A stretch of DNA of 64,000 nucleotides, from assembly GCA_021234155.1 (NCBI GenBank), contig JAJEKV010000003.1:18770386-18834385 (forward strand), written 5' to 3'. The translations under genes and the position numbers were made by a program. The DNA is from Isoetes taiwanensis. Its lineage: Eukaryota > Streptophyta > Lycopodiopsida > Isoetales > Isoetaceae. This document shows positions 44,424 through 53,627 of the stretch, piece by piece (position 1 is the first letter of the stretch; every line of letters starts with the position of its first letter). The notes below the pieces were generated by a model. That model was not told the origin of the DNA and ran no database searches. It saw only the letters and a program-made list of their open reading frames with translations.

Positions 44424-45566
44424 ATGAAGGTCAATCCTCTTCCAATGTTGTATGGTAAACAAGCCCTGAAGACCAAGTTCTATAAGTGGGCTGCCATGCT
44501 TCAAGACTTTGCCATTGAAGTCCACCTTGTCAAAACAGAAAAGGATCCGAGTAGTTTCATACCCTATGCCTTCTACAAATATGATTTGACCTCTGAAGAG
44601 GATCAAACAGAAGAAGTGGTATGTCATTTAGTTGGAGAAGCCAGGTCTTGGATGCAACCCATTGTCAATTATCTAAAACATCAAGAGGTCCCTGCCACAT
44701 TTTCACCATCTGAGAAAGTTAAGTTTAGGAAAAGATGTCTAACATATGTGCTGGTTGAGGACATTTTATGTAGGAAGATGCCTTCACAGATTTTGTTGAG
44801 GTGCTTGGCTGAAGAAGAACAGGTACAAGCTCTAAGACATGCTCATGACCTCTGCTGTGGTGGACACTATTCTATGGATGCCCTGACCCAAGAAAATTCT
44901 AAGTTCGGATACTATTGGCCTACACTTCACCATGATGTCAAAAGGTACGGCAGAGTTGTTACATTTGTCAAAAGCATGCCAAAGAAAAGCGCTGAAGGTA
45001 CCTCCCCTTTCACCTATTGTGGCCCCCGCCCATTTCTTGTTTGGGGATTAGATTATGTTGGTCCTATACACCCATCTTCCTCTGCCAGACATGAATACAT
45101 CCTAGTTGCTACAGACTTCTTCACTAAATGGGCTGAAGCAACTCCATTGACAAGTGCCAATGCAGATACCACAGCAAGTTTCCTACTGTCTAATATATGT
45201 GCTAGGTTTGGAGTACCATTGAAGATTGTTTCTGACAGAGGAACGCCTTTTGTGAATGAAGTAATAGACAAGCTTACCCAATTGCTTGAGATAAGACATA
45301 CAAAAAGTTCTGCTTACTACCCTCAGGGAAATGGCCAGGCAGAATCCACCAATAAAACTCTGATATCCATTATGAAGAAGACAGTAGATAGGTTTCCAAG
45401 AAGCTGGCATACAAAGTTGATCTATGCCCTTTGGTCCTACAGAACCACTTATAAAGTGGCTATAAAAAACACTCCTGCCTCTATTGTGTATGGTACTAGT
45501 GTCATTCTACCCTTTGAGTTGCGGTGTACTTTCGCCAAGGGCGATGCAAATACAAGTCAAAAGTGA
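44424..45566 (+). CDS. pol: RNase H tail and integrase
   Basis: 380 open codons. 'KWAAMLQDFAIEVHLVKTEK' is the RNase H tail. The integrase zinc region has the two His ('LRHAHDLCCGGHYSMD'), but the expected C-x2-C reads 'VVTFVKS', so the finger is broken. The core D-D-E is present: 'VWGLDYVGPIHPSS', 'KIVSDRGTPFVNE' and 'YYPQGNGQAESTNKTL'. The tail 'PASIVYGTSVILPFELR' is typical. The start is an artefact of the preceding stop; this belongs to the pol polyprotein. Confidence 0.88.
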   Translation: MKVNPLPMLYGKQALKTKFYKWAAMLQDFAIEVHLVKTEKDPSSFIPYAFYKYDLTSEEDQTEEVVCHLVGEARSWMQPIVNYLKHQEVPATFSPSEKVKFRKRCLTYVLVEDILCRKMPSQILLRCLAEEEQVQALRHAHDLCCGGHYSMDALTQENSKFGYYWPTLHHDVKRYGRVVTFVKSMPKKSAEGTSPFTYCGPRPFLVWGLDYVGPIHPSSSARHEYILVATDFFTKWAEATPLTSANADTTASFLLSNICARFGVPLKIVSDRGTPFVNEVIDKLTQLLEIRHTKSSAYYPQGNGQAESTNKTLISIMKKTVDRFPRSWHTKLIYALWSYRTTYKVAIKNTPASIVYGTSVILPFELRCTFAKGDANTSQK

Positions 45567-46986
45567 AGAGGATGCTATCGGTGCGGGCTACGCCAGAGAT
45601 GCTAGCCCTTGAGGAACTTCAGAGATAAGACTCTACGGTGATAACGGAACACAAGATGAAAATCAAGAAGAAATTTGACAAACAAGCAAGAGAAGTCAAC
45701 TATCGGGTTGGTGATTTGGTGCTTAAGTTAGCTAGAAACAAAGATCCCACTCTAGGTAAGTTTTTACGCAAATTGGGAAGGTCCATTTGTCATTTCTTCA
45801 CATCTTTGGAGTAAACTCATATTACTTACGGGGAGTTAGAGTCTGAGAGAATTTTGCCAAATCCTCTCAATGCACAACACTTGAAAGCTTATTGGATCTA
45901 AACTAGCTAATGCTAGTTAGTATAGTTGTAGGTAGTCTAAAAAAGGTTGAAGTAGTTGAAATTGTTCTAGATATAATTTGCTAACACTATGGGGAGAAAA
46001 CAATAAAAAGAAGAAAAGCTGAAAAGAAAAAATATGCGTTTTGATCTTTAACATTGTCATTTGCAGGTTCATTAGTTGTTCTGTTTAAAGCCAGCCAGAA
46101 AAACCATTGCTTCCTAAAGTTGTGCTCACATGCAGGAACTCAAAATCATCATGAGCAGTTTCTTTGAACATCTTGTGATGAATGCCAGGATTGAAGTACT
46201 AATCTGAGTCATCATGTCATTTGCAGGACCATCCTAGTCTTCCATACCATTCATTTTTCATTTATTGGCCTCCCATTCATATAAGCCTTGCTCCCACTTT
46301 TATTCATCACCTACAGGCTGCTATTCATCCCTGTGCATCATAAAAAGCAGTCTCCTAACTCTCTATTTCATGTCATTTGCAGGATCATCCTTTACCCATT
46401 AGCCAGCTTTATACCACCACCATTTTTTCTTTTGGGCACATTTGCAGGACCATTACATCTTCTAGAATGTGTCTGCACCCTTCCATAACATTCTAGCTCC
46501 ATCTACCAAGTTATTTCTTCAAGACTCCTACAAGAATGGGTAGCTGAAACCCCAAAAGCATCAAGTTTTATTCACAAGATCACTGAAGCAGATTTTTGAC
46601 GTCCCCCCCAAGTTTCAACACTTAAGGGAAGTCAAAAGAACATGGTAGCAGACCCTACAGGTTATAAATGTTCAAGAGTTGCTGCTGTGTTCAAAGTTGC
46701 AGAATTCATCACCAAAAATGTGAAGTACACATAGTTCTATCCAGTTTCCTATTCTGGCACCATTTTCCATTCATGAAGACCTCAAGAAAACCTTATATTA
46801 TCTCAGGAACAGGAGATGCATTGATTTGGCATTCACTCTCATATATTTGCACTTTTCAGATGCTTTTATGCTGCATTCTAAGAAGCTCTGATATTCCAGA
46901 ACAGGATAATTCAGATCCAGATGTCAGGAGAAGTTTTTAACAGGGTTTCAAGGTGGGGACCAGCATTTTTTTTCTTTGGGCAAAGA
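45567..46986 (+). other. Integrase C-terminus remnant and 3' untranslated region
   Basis: The remains of the integrase tail ('YRVGDLVLKLARNKDP'-like) run to about 45900. The motif 'tttgcagg(a/t)' with flanking 'catcatgtca' recurs near 46059, 46220, 46376 and 46440. A purine-rich AAGGTGGGGA lies at 46950, about 37 bp before the LTR. Confidence 0.6.
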
Positions 46987-48873
46987 TGTTGCCCCTTGAA
47001 GTGGCAACATGAAGAAGAAATGAAGATATGAAGAAAATTCTAAGTATTGGAGGAGCTATTAAGGAAAGGTATCAGGCTGAAAGAGAATCTAGGCCGTGTG
47101 AGTACCCCCGCCAAATCCTTTAGCCAAAACTAGCCATCCTTGATTTTTCCCAAATTTTTGAGCCTATCTCCCATTTCTCCTTGAATTTCCCCTATCGCTA
47201 GCCAAATATGCTTCTAAAGATGCCTAAAAATCCCAAAATGCCAAAAATCTATACCTTTGCCAAGTGGCATCCTAGTCATCATCCAAAAGTGCCAAAGATG
47301 TCAAAAGTCAAGTGAAAGTCAAAATAGAAAGTCAAAAGGCACACTTTCCAAAAATACCCTTGCCACGTCATCAAGAGTCAAAATGCCACCTAGGATGGCC
47401 ACCTTGCTCACAAAAAAATGCTTTGTCATCCAACTTTGGTTATATCTTTGCCACTTGGGTCAAAATCATGCCACCTCATCAAAAATATCAAGGGGCATTT
47501 AAAATTTCGAAAATCCACTTAGGCAAAAGCCATGTTTGACCTTGCCACATCATCCTTCATTATGCCAAGTCATCATTTCATCATGTCCAGTCACCATTGA
47601 TTCACCTTTTTAGCCAAAAAATCAAAGTGCCATTTTCCAAAATTTGACCACCTCACCATGTTGCCCCAATGAAAATATGCCACCTGGCACAAAAAATTTC
47701 CAAAAAAGACCTTATATAGACCCTTGAATTCCAATTCTTGGAAATCGTGCCCTTTGAAAAAATATAAAAAAATTGTCCTATTCTACCCCCCGACCTAGAT
47801 TCCTTTTCACCAAACCCCCTCCACGTGGCTCACCCGGCGGGTAGGGGCTGGAGGTACCGAATCCCGTGGGCAAGACACGCCAATTTAAGAGTTTGCGTGG
47901 ATCGAGCTATATATACCCGAGTGACTTTTTGATTTAGGCCCGTCCGGATATATCCATCGAAGAAAATCCGCCAAGATCCATTAGGGTTCTATGATTCTCG
48001 GCTTCCCGCCAAGACTTTGAGTGATGCGCGAGCGATTCACCGATCATAATCGACCTCCGGAACCAATCGAATCATGAAGAGGATGCCGAATTAATGGAGA
48101 TCATGCCAAGAACGAGAATATTGCCTATTTTTGGGAAAGAAGAGTTCGTGGCCATATGCGCATAAATTGAGCTCTAACTACCCCCGATTAATGTGTCTAT
48201 AAAGATGATCCGAGCCGTATTCCACACCGGAGAGGAGATTTTTGATCAGAAACCCGCCCTTGTTCTTGAAAGCCAAGATTTCCGAAGTTCTGATACAAAT
48301 TCTATTTCAGAGTGATCAAATGGATTACCTGACAGTGTATTATGTTCCTAAGATAATCTGAGAAAAGTTTTCTTGAGCAATTCATGGTGTTTCCCCTTTC
48401 TTCAATCGATTTCTGAGTTTTTTTCAAAAAATTAGGGTTTTCCCATTTTTATGTGCGGTCCACTTACGCTTAACTTTGCCAATGCAATTTCCCATCAATC
48501 TTGATCAACAAATGAGTTGAAATCAATTCAAGTTATCTGATATTATCTGGATTTAGCTAAACAAATAGCTATTCTGCCAGACTTTGCTCAAATATTTCAT
48601 TTGCATTCAAAGGAAGTTTGACTGCATCCCAAAGTTTTTTCTTCAATCATTTTCACCACTTTGTTACAGAAAATATCCCAGTCATACACCTGCATTCACA
48701 TATCATCTTATTTCCTCACATTTGCACCTCTTTTCTCATCTTTTCTCATCCCCTCACCACACCTTTGGCTCTCTGCACCCTAAACACAGAATTTGGCAAG
48801 TATCTTTTAGGAAATCCCACAATTTAGAGATTTGTGCATCACAGTTTTTGCAAGGATTCTGTGAAAGGCAACA
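46987..48873 (+). repeat. 3' LTR of the Tat/Athila-like element
   Basis: 1887 bp, TGTTGCC...GGCAACA, matching the 5' LTR throughout and followed by CTATG. Confidence 0.95.
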
Positions 48874-48940
48874 CTATGCAGGTGATTATCCCTTCTTTGG
48901 AGTAGCTTACATCAAAAAGTAACATCAAATAAATCTTCTT

Positions 48941-49083
48941 CTTCCTTCAGCCATCCTGTATGCCCTAGAAGATCTATGAAGCAGTTATAGTGCTCTGAAT
49001 TTGGCAAAAGGCGTATCTGTTGGGGCTGCCCAACCACATGCAACAAGGATCAACAGAAAGGTGACATCATCTGGTCTCAATCC
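48941..49083 (+). repeat. Copy B of a dispersed repeat (copy A at 36513-36694)
   Basis: Both read 'cttccttcagccat' and 'tgtatgccctagaagatcta', then 'ttggcaaaaggcg', 'aaccacatgcaacaagga' and end 'ctggtctcaatcc'. Copy A has about 40 bp extra. The two copies bracket the PPR pseudogene and the Tat/Athila-like element. Confidence 0.85.
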
Positions 49084-49590
49084 TTCTTCTTGCATTTTTT
49101 AGAGCAATTTATTGCAGAACCATAATTACACTAAAGGAGACCACAATGGCAACAAATGATTTTCTGACTTCCAGTTTTAAGCTACTCTTTGCTGTATAAT
49201 GGTGAAAATTATAGCTATAAGAAATTTATCGCGGCGGCCTTGGCTCTTCTCAAAACTCACTTGTGTTTTCCTACGTTTATAATCAGCTCCTTTGATAAAG
49301 GCTAATAAGTCCTTATTTATTTAGGACCACGAATACCAAACTTGTGATATTGGGCCCACGACTAACGTCCAACCTGTTAGTGCAATGCCTGCATAGTAAT
49401 GAGTTTCTATTCCCAACAGTGCAAAACACACTAATCGTTCGTATAGATAACCGTCATCATCCTGAAAGTAGAATATAGGGGATTACATGTTCAGAATATA
49501 CAGGAGTTGAACATGCATTCTTCCGTTGTGTTTTTTCGCATGTAGGATAGATGGGTCCTATAATCAATAATCATGGGATTTTCACTATTG
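49084..49590. other. No gene recognised
   Basis: Mixed AT-rich sequence; no coding or structural signal that I can support. Confidence 0.4.
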
Positions 49591-49599
49591 GATCATTAT

Positions 49600-50085
49600 C
49601 CTTATCCGATGATAATCAATGGGTTTTGGACCTGGGTGGGTGTCGCCCAAAACCAATGGCTTGACCATTAAATTATCATCGCGATGGATGCTTTCCTTAT
49701 TCTTTTTTCTTTCTTTCCCCCCGATCCTTGTCAGTGGGTTTTGAGCCTGGCGGGGGGCCTCCCATAACCAACGGCTTGACCACTAGACCCACATCGCGAT
49801 AGACGTTTTCATTCTTTTTTTTCTTCCTTTTTCTTCCTTTTTTTTTTTTTCTTTTTTAATCCTCCAATGACAATTAGTGGGTTTTGGGCATGGCTGGGGG
49901 CCGCCCATAACCAATGGCTTGACCACTAAATTGTCATCGCGATGGATGCTTTCTTCATTTTTTTTTCTTTGTTTCCACCCGATGGTTGTCAGTGGGTTTT
50001 GGGCCTGGCTAGGGGCCTCCCATAACCAATGGCTTGACCACTATACCCACATCGCGATGGACATCTTTCTCAATTTTTTTTTTTT
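49600..50085. repeat. Minisatellite with alternating unit types
   Basis: Four units of about 115-130 bp share 'agtgggtttt(g)g', 'ggccgcccataaccaa', 'ggcttgaccacta' and 'catcgcgatgga'. Units 1 and 3 carry 'aaattatcatcgcgatgg', while units 2 and 4 carry 'acccacatcgcgat', so the higher-order period is two units. T-rich tracts separate them. Confidence 0.85.
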
Positions 50086-50099
50086 TTTAATTTTTATAT

Positions 50100-50398
50100 G
50101 AGGGGAGTCCCATGGTAATTGAATAGCAGGCCATCCATCACATAGGCTAAAAATAAGGAAATATACATACATACGTACATGCATGCATGCATACATTTTA
50201 AAATGAGATGAGATATTCTAATAACAGAGAATAACACAAATGGATTAGAGAAATGGTGCAGTAAGCATACCATTCATAAGAGGAGCCTTTTTAGGAATAT
50301 AAGAGGACGATCGTGTACAACAGTAGAATATAGAAGATGATGGCTGTTTATATAAAATAATGACTTACACAAATGAGGATTTGAGGAACGAGGGAAGT
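50100..50398. other. No gene; short catg/catac microsatellite
   Basis: 'acatacatacgtacatgcatgcatgcatacat' type repeat at 50163-50196 (given here only as a pattern of CATA and CATG units). Otherwise featureless. Confidence 0.5.
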
Positions 50399-50410
50399 AA
50401 ACATACCTTT

Positions 50411-51880
50411 TTATAAGAGCAACTCTTTGTAGACGACGTTTGTTGTACGTTTTGTTGCATTATCTGGAGATAATAGAATGAGTACGTCTTGTCTTCTTCG
50501 TATGCGCGTGAGTGCGGTGTATAGTTGACCGTGTGCAAATACATTTGTTCGCAGGTCAAGGACGACACGGTCCAATGTTAGTCCCTGACAGCTATTGAAG
50601 GTGGTCGCGTATGCAAGTCGTAGTGGCAATTGATGTCTATGGATGGTCCATGGTCTATTCTCTGGTTGGTAGAAGAAGTGAGTCCTCGAAATTGGGTATA
50701 TGCAGTTGTTCGATTGTGTAGTCGTGGCCAATACTTTTACCATTACAAACTTGTCGTGCATTGAAGTGATCATGACTCTTGCATTTTTCACAAGACCCTT
50801 TTCTGTGTCAAGTCGTTTCATGATGTGGCATATTGCTCCTACTTTGAGTCTGAGCTCATGATCAGGAATGCCAGAGTGGGTGAAGTTGTTGAGAAAATCT
50901 GATGTTGCATAGGGGTGATCGTGAATAGGTTCATCTTGTTTGCTGATGTGGTCATGGCTGTAGTATAGTTTATCGTGATTTGGAACCTTGTCCAGTGTAC
51001 GCTTGTTGAAATTATTGACGTGCTTATTGATAGGTGATAGGAACGCTCATTTCTCACACTCAGTTGGATTCCTCAGGATGTCGGACGGGTAGAGAAAGCC
51101 CTCTGCTTCTGCAACTTCAATAGTTGTGTCAAATATATCCAAAGAGACTGTTGTTTCTTCCCAGTTTTCCCCTATATTATCAACATAACGCAAGAGTTCT
51201 GGATCACCTGCATTTTGTATTGGTTGTTCTAATTTTAACACATGGAATGTTTGCCACAGAGGTGATGATTTAATAGATGCATTGATAGCTGCGGTCTTCC
51301 CTCCTCCTTTCACGACAGGTGCAACCTGCCTAAAATCTCCAGAAGCTATAAAATGCTGTCCTCTGAAAGGTAAATTATTTCCACATAATTGTTGTAATAG
51401 GTTGTGAGCGTTTTCTATAACTGCTTTATTAGCCATTGGGAATTCGTCCCAAATTATGGCATTTGCTGCATTAAGGAGTTGAGCTGCACCTAAATCCCGT
51501 TCTCGCAGCGAATGTAAACCTACATTGTTTTCTACAACAGGGATTTGAAAGAGCGAGTGCGCAGTTTGGCCTCCTGGGTATTGAAGGGCTGCAAGTGCTG
51601 TGGTGCCACATGGGAGCACAATGTTCTTGTTCCCACGTATTAATAAACATATGCAATTAAGGACGAATGTCTTTCCCGTGCCAGCCTTGCCATTTACGAA
51701 TGTTGGTTGTTTGCTTTGTGAGAATTCTATATAATCATATATTTCCATCTGATTAGCATTCATTGCACTTGACATCTCCATTACATAGTTTAAATATCTC
51801 GCATGGTCAGGAAAAGTGGCAAGCTCGTGCATTACATCTCTTGCGAGACGAGCATGTAGTTGCAAGCCGAAGGCCTTCAA
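50411..51880 (-). pseudogene. Helitron-type Pif1 helicase, C-terminal part
   Basis: Minus strand from 51880: Walker A 'FVNGKAGTGKTFVLN', 'LPCGTTALAALQYPGGQTAH', Walker B 'AIIWDEFPMANKAVIE', 'FIASGDFRQVAPVVKGGGKT' and 'SPLWQTFHVLKLEQPIQNAG'. After one frameshift near 51050 come 'VGAICHIMKRLDTEKGLVKN', 'PLRLAYATTFNSCQGLTLDR' and 'AHGQLYTALTRIRRRQDVLI'. These are the SF1B helicase motifs I-VI in order, with the Helitron-like 'DLR....HGQLY.AL(S/T)R' signature. The Rep nuclease half is absent in the window. The rest is nearly intact and AT-rich, which suggests a fairly recent arrival. Pif1 helicases unwind DNA during rolling-circle transposition. Confidence 0.85.
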
Positions 51881-51997
51881 TCAAGAAAACAACGAAGAAC
51901 CAGCTGAAGGTAAACCTAAAGAATAAAAAATAAAAAAAATAATACCAGCATTATCCACAACAAATACACGTACCAACTGACAATACATTTCACATGA

Positions 51998-52381
51998 TTT
52001 GTCAGACATATTCTAAGGAAAAAGAATGTCGAGGCCAACTATGACAGCATGACAAAAAAACAAGGAATACAACACCTCGCAACCATCTCAGAGGGCATCA
52101 CCACCTACCAAGCTTCCATATTGCACATCGGTTACAACTTGACCATAGATGAATGTCTATCTCTAAATAAGTAGTCGGGACAACAAATGATGACAACGCT
52201 AATGAAATTATACAACCATGATCACAAAACAAGCAATCCAATGACCATCGAAAAGGCGACATATGCTTTTGATGACAAGCTTGCCTTAGAATTGTTTGGA
52301 AATATTGATTTCTTTCCAGACCCGTTAGTGATGACAGTTAATAGGCTTACAAACTTCGCTTTCATATTTCTCGTATGCTAA
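51998..52381 (+). CDS. Unknown ORF upstream of the GIY-YIG ORF
   Basis: An open frame from 51998 to 52381 with one TAG at 52172-52174. It reads 'DSMTKKQGIQHLATISEGIT', 'QASILHIGYNLTIDECLSLN', then 'MMTTLMKLYNHDHKTSNPMT' and 'ALELFGNIDFFPDPLVMTVN'. No family recognised. The strand is unusually A/C-rich, like the ORF that follows and unlike the flanks, and its stop overlaps the ATG of the GIY-YIG ORF by 7 nt. It diverges from the helicase with about 120 bp between. The stretch may be a displaced piece of a larger mobile element protein. Confidence 0.45.
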
Positions 52382-52803
52382 ACTATTCAAAAATACTTAA
52401 ACTGTTTAACATAATACAGTGCAATTTTGATCTCAATCTTGAATCTAATCCAACTAGCAATGCCGCAAGTAAAATAAAACCTACGATAAAGATATATTGC
52501 CTAACGTGCAATAAGAACAACAAGAAATACGTAGGACAAATAACAAACTTATCAACTAGGTACAAACAACACAAATCAAAACCAAATCTCAAAATGGCAG
52601 CAGATGTGGACAAGCACAAACCGTACGAAAAGAACTTCCACATTGACCTTCTCGAAGAAACTAAAAGCAAGAAAAGGGCAAACGAAATCGAAAGACATTA
52701 TATAAACCTTTACAACACAACAAAAAATGGCTACAACAACCTCATATCCTGTCCTTCTAAAACTAAGAAGTATTGGTACTTGAAACGGAGGGGCATCATC
52801 TAA
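52375..52803 (+). CDS. GIY-YIG endonuclease-like protein
   Basis: 142 codons from ATG 52375, intact. The GIY-YIG core is visible from residue about 38: 'IKIYCLTCNKNNKKYVGQIT' supplies the two Tyr strands (I-Y and Y-V-G). 'STRYKQHKSK' gives the catalytic Arg and His. 'ANEIERHYINLYNTTKN' gives the metal-binding Glu, and 'GYNNL' the conserved Asn. So the active site looks complete. Such small nucleases nick DNA. They occur as homing endonucleases, as Penelope-type retroelement endonucleases and in large DNA viruses and protist mobile elements. No reverse transcriptase is attached. Codon use (many AAC, ACA, ATA) differs from neighbouring genes, which suggests transfer from a mobile or viral source; this is an inference. 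Confidence 0.78.
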   Translation: MLNYSKILKLFNIIQCNFDLNLESNPTSNAASKIKPTIKIYCLTCNKNNKKYVGQITNLSTRYKQHKSKPNLKMAADVDKHKPYEKNFHIDLLEETKSKKRANEIERHYINLYNTTKNGYNNLISCPSKTKKYWYLKRRGII

Positions 52804-52891
52804 ACTATCCAAAGAACATATGCTGTTTCAATAATCGACAATAAATTTCAATATAATTTTGCCTAATACAAACTAATAGCCAAACAATGCA

Positions 52892-53627
52892 TTGTTGGAT
52901 AGAAAGCCTAATAATTTAGAGAAGTTTACTAAGGCAAGATTTAGGAAGTCAGCTGCTTCTGAATATGTTGGAGCCTCAAGTTCACGTTTTCAACCTCGAG
53001 ATCTACCACCAAAGTTCCTCCTCCAACTTGACAATTGTGCTGGACAGAATAAAAACAGGTTTATGTTCTCATTCCTATCTTATTTAACAGCTCTGGGTGT
53101 CTTTGAAAGAGTGAATTTAGGGTTCTTAATGCCTGGACATACTCATGAGAATGTGGATGCATTGTTTGGGAAGTATAGTGCGCAGTTGAAATCTCAAACT
53201 GTGACCAATCTTTCTAGACTAATGGAAGTTCTTAGTGAATGCATTTCACCTTCTCCTATAGGGTTGATCATACAAGAGGTGCCTGATTGGAAGAATTTTA
53301 TCGAAGGTTATGCCCTTGATATAAAAGGTCAATCTAGACCTCTTCAGTACACTTTCTGGGTCATGGGAAATAAGCCAATAATGCAATGGAAGATAAGACC
53401 TTCAGATGATAAATGGAGGCCAGATGAGGGAGTACCTATATGGCACGACGATGAAAAGTTGGACAAAGAAATGGAAGAGAAACCCTACTGAAGGGGATGA
53501 TTGGGTTGAGTTAGATACTATTTTGTTTTCATCGACCCCAAAAGTCTTTTCAAACAAGACTGCTAGGGTTACAATACCTGTGGAAGTGAGGAAGAAAGCT
53601 ATGATATCACTAGGCGTCGAGAAGTAA
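52892..53627 (+). pseudogene. DUF7869-like protein, C-terminal part
   Basis: 'PPKFLLQLDNCAGQNKNRFM', 'YLTALGVFERVNLGFLMPGH' and 'HTHENVDALFGKYSAQLK' are the D-N-C-x-x-Q-N-K-N...G-H-T-H-E-(N/D)-(V/I)-D signature of DUF7869 proteins, an RNase-H-like family seen in many plants and animals and often on transposons. The N-terminus is missing and the frame shifts at about 53440, continuing 'EGDDWVELDTILFSSTPKVF' to a stop at 53627. It may be transposase-derived. Confidence 0.7.

Larger units (their letters stand above)
38664..48873 (+). mobile_element. Complete Tat/Athila-like Ty3/gypsy LTR retrotransposon
   Basis: LTRs 38664-40551 and 46987-48873 both run TGTTGCC...GGCAACA. A perfect 5-bp target duplication CTATG flanks it (38659-38663 and 48874-48878). 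Internal order: gag with two zinc knuckles, protease (D-G-G-S type), an extra archaeal-type RNase H, RT, degraded RNase H, integrase, then about 1.4 kb untranslated. No chromodomain was seen. It is dead as written through frameshifts in gag, RT and the connection domain. Confidence 0.93.

Noticed and set aside
51047-51880. Host PIF1 maintenance helicase
   Set aside because: The 'DLR....HGQLY.AL' region, the lack of an N-terminal host domain and the repeat-rich setting fit a Helitron-type copy better.
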